IMG/VR virus record: IMGVR_UViG_3300035698_022058
Location: 1-25,256 of that record
DNA: 25,256 bases
Direction: 5' to 3' (one strand)
Source of the DNA: a virus
Shown: positions 7,908-15,297 of the stretch, piece after piece
How the letters are laid out: each line of letters starts with the position of its first letter
How positions within the stretch are numbered: position 1 is the stretch's first letter
Notes under the pieces: model-generated
The model's input: only the letters and a program-made list of their open reading frames with translations
The model's database searches: none
Told to the model about the DNA's origin: nothing
Made by a program: the position numbers and the translations under genes

Positions 7908-10900
7908 TTATTTTATATAAGTACTATACATTGAATTATATTTCATTTTATCTACAAGCCCATTAGTATCAAATGCAGGACTAATATCATTATTATAAAT
8001 TGTATCGTCTGAGTTCACGTCAAAATTAAATAAAAATGATGGTTCAGTAACTCTAGGAATTGAATATTTCAATATTTTAGTTCCAGTAAAACTACTATTC
8101 ATATTATTTGCTGTAATTGTATGTTCAACATTTAAAATAAGATATGCACCATTAAATAATGGAACATTATCTAATTGAAAGTATTGAGTTGGTTGTATCA
8201 TAGGATTACCTAAACCCTTTATTGTTGCAGTATATGATCTATTCTCATAAATCTCATAAAGATTCTGTGCTTTAATATATGTTCTATTGTTACTATTATC
8301 TACCATATTCGATAACACTTGAATGGATTCGTTGGTTTCTGGATATTCTTTACCGTCAATCTTCATATCAGTAAACATTGATTGATTTTGTTCTCCGAAT
8401 CTAACTCTAAATGCTCTTACTGCTCTCCAAGGAAAATCATCATTTATTTTATTTAATTCATCGTTACTGGAAGAAGTGTTCGAACCCTCATTATTCGTTG
8501 TGACATTATTATTATCTTCATTTATTTTTGCTGTGCTGAAATCTGTTGCATTTTCCAATTCATCAAGTCCATCTTCTTTAAATTCGCCACCCTTTCCAAT
8601 ATTAGTAGGATAACTTGCACTACCCCCAACATACATACAAATAAACATTGGTACTACATCAGCTTTTGTACTAACATCGATTTTAAATGCAGCGTCCCAA
8701 CTATCTTTATCTTTTGAATTAATATAATTTTGTAAAGGAAAGAAAATGAAATTATTTGCCGATAAAATATTGGCAAGTGCTGTGTAAACACTAATTTCTG
8801 GATTATTATCGTAGAAATCTAATAAGATTTGAGGGTCAATAATCGTATCGTTTATTGGATTCAATGCCCTATCTACAAAAACGAAAGAATCTATTAAATC
8901 TTTACCTGACCTATTAAATGGATAACCTGAACTTGTATTTGAAGCATCATCATTACTTTTAGTTAACCATTTATCGTTAATATTTTTAAAAGAGTAATAC
9001 ATTTGATTTATTATGTCTACATCTTGAACAATATCCCTAGACTCTTCATCTTTATCGTTAATCTCATCCTTTTTCTTTTTAAGTTCAGTAGTTAAAGTAT
9101 TAAAGAATTTATTGAAGAAGATTTTATTAATATTAGTTCCACTTTGCTCAGATAATGGAGAATATGTAGTTTTTGAATCTTTTCTTTGGAACGCATTATC
9201 ATTATATAATATAAGATATGATTTACTTAAAAAGTTCGGAAATATCGATTTAAAAGTTAATTCATATCCCTTAACTACCTTTTTCGGACGAATTTGAGGA
9301 TTAATTAACGAATCATAAAGTTCTTTTTTAGTCTTAGTAGTGCCTGTATATGTGTTTACTTTATCATACAATTCTGCCACAGCACTTCTCATGCTTCTTA
9401 AATACGCATCTTTAGAGTTTACATATTCGTTTCTAAACGTTACCTTATCGGTAGGTGAAAGATATTTATTTATATCATATATGTCAGCAAATATTAAAAA
9501 ACCACTAGAATCTAAACGTCTACCTCCTCCTGTTAGGAAGAATGCTTTTAGAGCGTTGATAGATTCGTCAGTCATATCAACCAAAGCACCAACATACGCT
9601 TTAACGTAATTAGGCATTTCAACTATTGATGGATTCTTAAATAATGTTTTATTTAAATAGTTTGGTGCTCCATTGAAAATGCTTAAAGTATAACCGAAAT
9701 TAGATAAAACTAGAATATCCCCAATCTCACTAGTTATGTCATCAATTAAAACTGTTTTAAGTAATGTGTCGTTTTTCGATAATTGATCAACCCAAATATC
9801 AGGAATATTTCCATAATTTTTTAATTTAGCTCCGTAGTTAGCATTATTGCTTATATTATTACCATTTAATAAATAATCATCGATTGTTTTAGTCTTGGAT
9901 TTAACGTTCTTAAAAACAGTATCGCCTATTTTACCAACAAATCTCGTATATAATGGAATATTCTCATATTCCGTAGTTAATAATTTTTCCTTTTTATTAT
10001 CCTTTTTTACAATATCCTGAATTAATATAAGATTCTCTTTAGTTGTTTCATACACATTTTCAACATATTTTTTATTAAATAATTTCTGTAATCCTTTAGT
10101 CTTAACCACGTCAAACTCATTTAAAGGATTGTCGCTATCAGAGATATCACTGCCAATACCAATATCACCATTTGCAATATCAAAACCCTTATATTGGGTT
10201 TGAGATTTGTCAATAAAGTAATCATCAGCATTTGTATAACCATAACCTCCAAAATCAGATGAAATTGAATTTCCACTAAAATTATAAACGGCAGGAAGTT
10301 CATCCTCAATATATTTATAAAACTCATCAATATTGCCAACGTAAGTTCCACAAAATTCTTTTAGGTTGTCTGCTAAATCGCTATTGTTTATTGTAAGAAG
10401 TAAATTAATTGCTTCAGTTTCTCCATAAATATTAACATATGTATTATTAGTATAAAAATCCTCACTAAATGAATATTGACTCAATACATAAAATCTATAT
10501 AAAAATATTTTCATTATCTGATTTATTTTAGTATCAGTACTGTCGTTAACATACCCATTATTAGGGTCGATTGTAGCGTAGGGTGAATCTATTTCTGTCG
10601 AAGCTAAATTCGAATCTTGAGGTGAGAGCGGTATCCATTTATTATTGCCGTTATCATCTCTATTCCCCTTCATACCTTCATTTAACGCCCTATTTTTTTG
10701 TCCATTAAATGTTTGAATAAAATCTTTAATTAACGAAATTTCAGGCATTGGGTTTTCTCCTAGCTTATTACTTAATTCAATAGGAGCTGTTCTATTTATT
10801 GTTTTTGTGTTGTAATTATCTATTTTTACTTCAGTATGTAATGGATATGCGTATATTTTACTAGTTACATCATTTTCTAATGACCCAACCATTTCGGTTT

Positions 10901-12383
10901 TATGTAGTTCATGATGTGTCTCAGCATCTATTGAATTTTTTCTCATTATATTAAAAAAAGTATCTACATCATCTAATATTATTTTAAAAATATTATATAT
11001 TGTAGGTAACATACCTAACGTTTCCATAATGGTGCTGTTAATCTTTCCTTTTAAATCATTTGAGATTTCTTGTTTTCTTTTAATGTTTTTATCTCTAACA
11101 TTATATAACTTTAAATAATATTGTGTAATATCGAGATAATCATATTCTAAAGCTGCATTAGATTTAAGTGGTACGGCAATGCTAATCTCACTAGTAAGGT
11201 GACTTAGCACTAAATCACTTGCTGTTATTTCATCATTAGAGGCTACACTAATCTCGCCCGTCATTAACTTATTCTTATACGTATTTAATTTACCTCTCAA
11301 TTTTTCACTATTTTGTGTATTAGATATATATCCAATACATAATCTTTCAGAAGGATTAATAACTCTACTTCTCTGTCCGAATGATTTTATTATTTGATCA
11401 TAATCACTTAATGAGTCTATTTTTTTTATATAAATTACTGATTCTGAAGTTGCTTGTTCAGGCGTAAAACTAGATTTAAGTTTATTTGTAAAAAGATTAG
11501 GGTTATTTTCAGCATCATAAATAAAAATAAATGGTGCATTTTCTTTAAGAGTTAAATCATTAGAATATAATTTAATTTTTTCTATTAAAGATGTATTTGC
11601 CCTTAATGAATTATTTATTTTAACATATTCATCGTGCTCGGCACTTCCTTCGATTGTTTCGGTAATAGTATTATATAGTCGTTTTGTTTTAGCAATTAAA
11701 TCATCAGTATTATTTGGTTCTATTCCCAAACTAGGATCACTTGACTTACTATTATCGTTTAGAAATGGAAAATTAACGATATATCTAAATAAAACGTCTG
11801 ATAATGGTGCAAAGGTCATAGCGATAAATTTTGCATCAATGGTAAAATTACCATTATCTGAACTAAATTCACTACTGTATTCAACTAAATGTATTACATA
11901 TTCTATTGTTTTTCCAAAATATCCTTTAATTCTTAGAGTAAATATTGGCGGTGGAAAGTCATATAATATCCTGTATGGTGAGTCATCATCATTAAAGAAA
12001 GATAAACCTCTTAAATCAATAAACTTTATATTAATCTCTGGAACAAAAGAGCTATTAATTTTTATATTAATACTTTCAATTCCAAACGCTTCATATTGTA
12101 TTTCACTTCCAAATGTACTACCATCATAATAATTTGTTGTAAAATTAGCCTCGTTATTACTTCCCTCATTTTGGTTAATGCCCATCATGTTAATTTTTAG
12201 AGCATTAGAGGTTAGAAGTTTTTCTCCTTTATTTTGTAGAACACTTCTTCCCTTTCTTTCGGCAACAAGTTCTGCAAAAATAAACATATCCTCATAATTG
12301 GGAATTGCATTGGTTATGTTACTATTAATGTTTAATGAGTTAGGATCATCAACAACCATTAACACATTATCGTTTTTTTCCAT
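7908..12383 (-). CDS. Very large baseplate hub-like tail protein
   Basis: A 1491-residue protein. The N-terminal region (about 85-215) holds beta-rich sequence such as INIKINSSFVPEINIKFIDL and FTLRIKGYFGKTIEYVIHLV, which resembles phage hub domains of the gp27/late-control-D type. The C-terminal region (about 1370-1440) resembles the closing part of such domains: an Asn-Pro-x-Ile-x-Pro turn (GNPMIQPTQYFQL), then FNGAYLILNVEHTI. T4 gp27 has 391 residues, so the roughly 1100 residues between these ends would be a massive insertion or several added domains; they include Asn/Ser-rich linkers near residue 1290. The gene starts 14 bases after a late-type motif on the minus strand and is followed by the lysozyme-like gene. 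Hub identity is inferred from the two terminal patterns and the partner gene. Another large baseplate protein is the main alternative. Confidence 0.6.
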   Translation of the reverse strand: MEKNDNVLMVVDDPNSLNINSNITNAIPNYEDMFIFAELVAERKGRSVLQNKGEKLLTSNALKINMMGINQNEGSNNEANFTTNYYDGSTFGSEIQYEAFGIESINIKINSSFVPEINIKFIDLRGLSFFNDDDSPYRILYDFPPPIFTLRIKGYFGKTIEYVIHLVEYSSEFSSDNGNFTIDAKFIAMTFAPLSDVLFRYIVNFPFLNDNSKSSDPSLGIEPNNTDDLIAKTKRLYNTITETIEGSAEHDEYVKINNSLRANTSLIEKIKLYSNDLTLKENAPFIFIYDAENNPNLFTNKLKSSFTPEQATSESVIYIKKIDSLSDYDQIIKSFGQRSRVINPSERLCIGYISNTQNSEKLRGKLNTYKNKLMTGEISVASNDEITASDLVLSHLTSEISIAVPLKSNAALEYDYLDITQYYLKLYNVRDKNIKRKQEISNDLKGKINSTIMETLGMLPTIYNIFKIILDDVDTFFNIMRKNSIDAETHHELHKTEMVGSLENDVTSKIYAYPLHTEVKIDNYNTKTINRTAPIELSNKLGENPMPEISLIKDFIQTFNGQKNRALNEGMKGNRDDNGNNKWIPLSPQDSNLASTEIDSPYATIDPNNGYVNDSTDTKINQIMKIFLYRFYVLSQYSFSEDFYTNNTYVNIYGETEAINLLLTINNSDLADNLKEFCGTYVGNIDEFYKYIEDELPAVYNFSGNSISSDFGGYGYTNADDYFIDKSQTQYKGFDIANGDIGIGSDISDSDNPLNEFDVVKTKGLQKLFNKKYVENVYETTKENLILIQDIVKKDNKKEKLLTTEYENIPLYTRFVGKIGDTVFKNVKSKTKTIDDYLLNGNNISNNANYGAKLKNYGNIPDIWVDQLSKNDTLLKTVLIDDITSEIGDILVLSNFGYTLSIFNGAPNYLNKTLFKNPSIVEMPNYVKAYVGALVDMTDESINALKAFFLTGGGRRLDSSGFLIFADIYDINKYLSPTDKVTFRNEYVNSKDAYLRSMRSAVAELYDKVNTYTGTTKTKKELYDSLINPQIRPKKVVKGYELTFKSIFPNFLSKSYLILYNDNAFQRKDSKTTYSPLSEQSGTNINKIFFNKFFNTLTTELKKKKDEINDKDEESRDIVQDVDIINQMYYSFKNINDKWLTKSNDDASNTSSGYPFNRSGKDLIDSFVFVDRALNPINDTIIDPQILLDFYDNNPEISVYTALANILSANNFIFFPLQNYINSKDKDSWDAAFKIDVSTKADVVPMFICMYVGGSASYPTNIGKGGEFKEDGLDELENATDFSTAKINEDNNNVTTNNEGSNTSSSNDELNKINDDFPWRAVRAFRVRFGEQNQSMFTDMKIDGKEYPETNESIQVLSNMVDNSNNRTYIKAQNLYEIYENRSYTATIKGLGNPMIQPTQYFQLDNVPLFNGAYLILNVEHTITANNMNSSFTGTKILKYSIPRVTEPSFLFNFDVNSDDTIYNNDISPAFDTNGLVDKMKYNSMYSTYIK

Positions 12384-12391
12384 CTAGTAAT

Positions 12392-12406
12392 TTTCTAATA
12401 AATAGT
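12392..12406 (-). promoter_or_regulatory. Late-type promoter motif of the minus-strand tail cassette
   Basis: Read on the minus strand, ACTATTTATTAGAAA ends 8 bases before the start codon of the hub-like gene (12383). The same 15 bases occur in the opposite direction at 12443-12457 in front of the divergent plus-strand gene. This pair shows that the motif has direction and goes with the downstream gene. Confidence 0.72.
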
Positions 12407-12442
12407 GATAGCATAAAAATATAATTTTTTATTTAAACCTAT

Positions 12443-12457
12443 ACTATTTATTAGAAA
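12443..12457 (+). promoter_or_regulatory. Late-type promoter motif of the divergent plus-strand gene
   Basis: ACTATTTATTAGAAA ends 9 bases before the ATG at 12467 and is identical to the minus-strand copy at 12392-12406. The spacing from core motif to start codon is nearly the same on both strands. Confidence 0.72.
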
Positions 12458-12466
12458 GATATTAAA

Positions 12467-12850
12467 ATGGACATATTAGAATTAGTAATTATAATATTAT
12501 TGATATTAGCGAATATTGGTATTGTTCTTTATTTTAATATTAGGCATCGAAAAGATTTAAAGGATATTGAAGTGTTAAAACTAGAACATGTAGAAAAGAT
12601 TGAAAATCTAACTAAATCGTATGTGACAAGATTTGAATCTATGAGAATTGCTGTTATTGACGGTGAAATACATAGAAATAAACAATGGAGCACATCTGAA
12701 AGCACATTAAATGAGGTATTAAATAAGACTCGTATTGTTATGGAAAATGCAGCAACAAGTATTTTAACTAATAATACTGAAATAGATAAAAACCTTTTAA
12801 TTATAAATGAAAAGGTTAATAGAATTCTAAAAAACATTGAAAATGAGTAG
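12467..12850 (+). CDS. Small membrane-anchored coiled-coil protein
   Basis: A 127-residue protein. Residues about 4-24 (LELVIIILLILANIGIVLYF) form one hydrophobic segment, followed by a basic patch (RHRK), so the N-terminus is probably outside the cytoplasm or just embedded, with the rest on the other side. The remainder is charged and helical, likely coiled coil. Length and layout resemble an inner-membrane spanin (Rz-type), and a lysozyme-like gene lies nearby on the other strand, but the overlapping downstream ORF lacks the lipoprotein signal expected for an Rz1 partner. By position, between portal and protease genes, it could also be a head-core protein replacing T4 gp67/gp68, though a membrane segment argues against that. 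Function remains unknown. It has its own late-type motif. Confidence 0.7.
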   Translation: MDILELVIIILLILANIGIVLYFNIRHRKDLKDIEVLKLEHVEKIENLTKSYVTRFESMRIAVIDGEIHRNKQWSTSESTLNEVLNKTRIVMENAATSILTNNTEIDKNLLIINEKVNRILKNIENE

Positions 12851-12998
12851 TGTTGATGAAATATTTGATTCCAAAATGGAAGAAATAAATAAAACTATTG
12901 TAATGTTAGATGAAATAATAGAAAGATTCGAATTGAATCTCTTTTTATCTGAAGACAATAAAATTGTTTTAGATGATCAAGTCAAAGAACAGAAATAA
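12843..12998 (+). CDS. Small acidic ORF overlapping the membrane protein gene
   Basis: This 51-residue ORF starts at an ATG that overlaps the last 8 bases of the preceding gene in another frame, an arrangement typical of translational coupling. It ends at a TAA just before the next promoter motif, so it exactly fills the gap between two genes. The peptide is acidic and helical (SKMEEINKTIVMLDEIIERF) with no signal peptide, lipobox or membrane segment. I do not recognise it. Its small size, acidity and position before the protease gene recall T4 gp67, a small acidic prohead core protein, but that is a positional analogy only. Confidence 0.62.
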   Translation: MSSVDEIFDSKMEEINKTIVMLDEIIERFELNLFLSEDNKIVLDDQVKEQK

Positions 12999-12999
12999 A

Positions 13000-13009
13000 A
13001 CTATTTATA
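13000..13009 (+). promoter_or_regulatory. Putative late promoter motif of the protease gene
   Basis: ACTATTTATA overlaps nothing coding: it begins 2 bases after the stop codon of the 51-residue ORF and ends 12 bases before the ATG at 13022. The leader includes an AAAAAAAGG run, but this is only 2 bases from the ATG and is too close to act as a normal Shine-Dalgarno site. Confidence 0.65.
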
Positions 13010-13021
13010 ATAAAAAAAGGT

Positions 13022-13714
13022 ATGAGTAAGATATTACAAGCAGGAGAACAGGGTTTCGGTATACTTATAGAAAGAGACGCTGGAGTTATAAGTCCTGATT
13101 TAAATAAAGAGTTTTTAACGGAGGAATTTAAATTTAAACCCAACCAACCTATTCTAATAAACTGTATCCTACAAAAATGGGGAGTTAAGAATAAGAATGG
13201 TAGAATTTATACTAAAGATGTATTAGTTCCTCAAGTTAATGAATATCAACTTCTAATTGATACGAACTCTGCTGTTTCTGAAGCAGATCATCCAGATTCA
13301 TCGATTATATCATTACATAACATAGCACATATGATTACTAAAATGTGGTGGGGTAAGAATGAATTTGAAAATGTATTATATGGTCAGTTAAAATTAATTG
13401 TTACTCGTGGCTATCTTGAAATGGGTATTGTTTCGGTTGTTGGTGATAAAATACTACTATATCTTGAAAACGGTATTAAGTTAGGTATTTCATCAAGAGG
13501 GGTTGGTACGTTAAAAGAAATTAATGGTGAGAATATAGTTCAGAACGATTTCGAATTAATTGGATTTGATTTAGTTTCATCTCCAAGTACTCCCGGTGCA
13601 TATTTATTTCCAGAACAAAGTCCAAGTCTGAATAATTTTAACGAAACCATAGAAAAGGTAGAATTGATAAAAGATACTAAAGTAATTAACGCAATTAATA
13701 GATTTTTACATTAA
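13022..13714 (+). CDS. 21: Prohead core protease (T4 gp21-like)
   Basis: A 230-residue serine protease, close to the 212 residues of T4 gp21. It should act inside the prohead to cleave scaffold and capsid proteins before DNA packaging. Visible landmarks of the family are NKNGRIYTKDVL (about 57-68), EADHPDSS (87-94) with the likely catalytic His90, MWWGKNE (108-114), and GIKLGISSRGVG (151-162) with the likely catalytic Ser157 or Ser158, followed by FELIGFDLVSSPSTPGAYL. All key positions are present. It lies directly upstream of the scaffold and capsid genes, in the same order as T4 21-22-23, and has its own late-type motif. Confidence 0.93.
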   Translation: MSKILQAGEQGFGILIERDAGVISPDLNKEFLTEEFKFKPNQPILINCILQKWGVKNKNGRIYTKDVLVPQVNEYQLLIDTNSAVSEADHPDSSIISLHNIAHMITKMWWGKNEFENVLYGQLKLIVTRGYLEMGIVSVVGDKILLYLENGIKLGISSRGVGTLKEINGENIVQNDFELIGFDLVSSPSTPGAYLFPEQSPSLNNFNETIEKVELIKDTKVINAINRFLH

Positions 13715-13780
13715 AAGTGGTAATTTTTCGCAAATATACTAATAATTAGGGAGAAAAATATACTTTTTTATAAAAAAAAT

Positions 13781-13789
13781 GTATTTATA
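13781..13789 (+). promoter_or_regulatory. Putative late promoter motif of the scaffold/capsid unit
   Basis: GTATTTATA lies 32 bases before the scaffold ATG at 13822, a longer leader than for other copies. No other motif or terminator lies between here and the capsid gene, so this promoter may serve both scaffold and capsid. Confidence 0.55.
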
Positions 13790-13821
13790 TAAAAATTACA
13801 GCATTAGATACTATAAAAATT

Positions 13822-15273
13822 ATGGCAAAAGAAAAGAAAACGATAATTGATGAGGCTTTAACTGATTATAATATCATCAAAGAAGCTGCGGAAAATAAAG
13901 CTAAAAATGACTTAGCTAAAAAATTTCCAGAGAAGTTTAGTGAGTTAATTAAAGAAAACATAAATAATAAAAAAGCTAAAGAGTCAGAAGTAGAAGATGA
14001 CGAAACCGAAGAGTCTGATAAAAAGGACGATAGCGCTTCAAAACAAGATACTGATATGGAAAAAACCAAAAAAGAGACTAAAACGGTAGTCAAAGAAAAT
14101 GAAAAGAAAGCTACTCCTTTCGAAGAAAATCCAAAAGAAACGAAAAGTACTAGCGAAACGGAACACCAATCTGCAGATACACAAGCCACGTCAACTAAGA
14201 AATATAATGGCGATAAAGAATTTGTAGAAACGGAAGCCGAGACACCTAATATTAAAAAAGGTGAAAAAGAAAATGCTCCCTTTGATAAAAAGGTAAGTAA
14301 ATCTGAAGTATCTGAAATTAATGAAGAATTTGAAAATGCTGACAAAGAAGAATTCCTTACAATTGATGAAATTGAAGCAGAAATCAATGAATTAGAGCAT
14401 AAAGACACAGTTCAAGGCGTGACAGTACCTAGAGGTACTCCAACAGGTCAAGAAGGTGATTTATATACTAAATTAGTTGATATGAAGAATTTCCTTGATG
14501 AAGTTGTAGGTAATTTAAAGGGTGGTGAAAAAGAAGAAGTAGCTGGTGAGGAACTAGCAGCTCCACCTGAAGAAATTACTATCGATATGGGTGGAATTAC
14601 TGAAGAAGAAGACTTAGAAATAACTGATGCTGATATCGAAGGTATATTAGGTGAAGATGAAGTAGTAGAACAACATGGTGTTTCACACTCTGCTGGTACT
14701 ACTATGACAAGTAAATTACCTGCTGACGATTATTTAAGTACTAGTGAAAAACCTCGTAGACGTTTTAGTAAGTTTAATGAATCAAAAAATGTTAAAACAT
14801 TAATTGGCGATAATAAAAAACTCACTAAGAAAGTAAACGAAAGTAATAAGTATAAAAAAGAAGTTAGCACGTTACTAGAAAGCTATAAAACAGCTCTAAA
14901 AAAATATCGTACCCAATTAATGGAAATGACGGTATTCAATACAAATTTATCTCATGTTAATAACATTTTAGTTAATGAGTCTCTCGCATTAACTCAAAAC
15001 GACAAAATCAGTATTATTAACGATTTTAAGAAGATAAGCAACATTAACGAATCAGTTGATAAGTATAATAGTGTTGTAACTGATTTCTCAAGCAAAAAAA
15101 CTATAACTGAAGAAGTAGAAACTAAACTGAATGGTGATTCAATTCAAAATTCATCTAAGAATAAACTTGATGAGGTTGTTGAGAAAACTGCTTATGCGAA
15201 TAACGAACATATTAATAGAATGAAAAGTCTAATTAAATATGTTGAAACTGGGAGAACTAAAAAAATAATATAA
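13822..15273 (+). CDS. Prohead core scaffold protein (T4 gp22-like by position and composition)
   Basis: A 483-residue, very acidic and Lys/Glu/Thr-rich protein without Cys, longer than T4 gp22 (269). Residues 1-290 look mostly disordered or coiled; residues about 310-480 are helical and basic. This composition fits an internal scaffold that is later degraded. It lies between the protease and the major capsid genes, exactly where T4 has its main scaffold gene 22. The C-terminal half carries four hydrophobic-Asn-Glu-Ser motifs, ending at Glu320, Glu340, Glu386 and Glu410, that fit the T4-type protease rule (hydrophobic-x-Glu, cut after Glu). The capsid gene starts 24 bases downstream without an obvious separate promoter. 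The N-terminal start AKEKKTIIDEAL follows a late-type motif. Confidence 0.8.
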   Translation: MAKEKKTIIDEALTDYNIIKEAAENKAKNDLAKKFPEKFSELIKENINNKKAKESEVEDDETEESDKKDDSASKQDTDMEKTKKETKTVVKENEKKATPFEENPKETKSTSETEHQSADTQATSTKKYNGDKEFVETEAETPNIKKGEKENAPFDKKVSKSEVSEINEEFENADKEEFLTIDEIEAEINELEHKDTVQGVTVPRGTPTGQEGDLYTKLVDMKNFLDEVVGNLKGGEKEEVAGEELAAPPEEITIDMGGITEEEDLEITDADIEGILGEDEVVEQHGVSHSAGTTMTSKLPADDYLSTSEKPRRRFSKFNESKNVKTLIGDNKKLTKKVNESNKYKKEVSTLLESYKTALKKYRTQLMEMTVFNTNLSHVNNILVNESLALTQNDKISIINDFKKISNINESVDKYNSVVTDFSSKKTITEEVETKLNGDSIQNSSKNKLDEVVEKTAYANNEHINRMKSLIKYVETGRTKKII

Positions 15274-15297
15274 TAATCTAAAAAAATAAAAAAAAAA
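15274..15297 (+). promoter_or_regulatory. A-rich translation leader of the major capsid gene
   Basis: The gap between scaffold stop and capsid ATG is almost pure A, ending in a run of nine A immediately before the start codon, with no G at all in the last 23 bases. Bacteroidota ribosomes make little use of Shine-Dalgarno pairing and favour A-rich, unstructured leaders; this is the most extreme case in the window and precedes what should be its most highly expressed gene. Confidence 0.55.

Noticed and set aside
12467-12998. Rz/Rz1 spanin pair
   Set aside because: The upstream protein fits an i-spanin shape, but the overlapping ORF has no signal peptide or lipobox cysteine.
13731-13738. TATATTTG on the minus strand behind the protease gene
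   Set aside because: No -33 TTG at the right distance, and it would only produce antisense RNA into the protease gene.
13866-14408. Minus-strand open frame opposite the scaffold gene (Ser/Leu/Phe-rich)
   Set aside because: Same effect: antisense of a Lys/Glu-rich scaffold. No independent signal.
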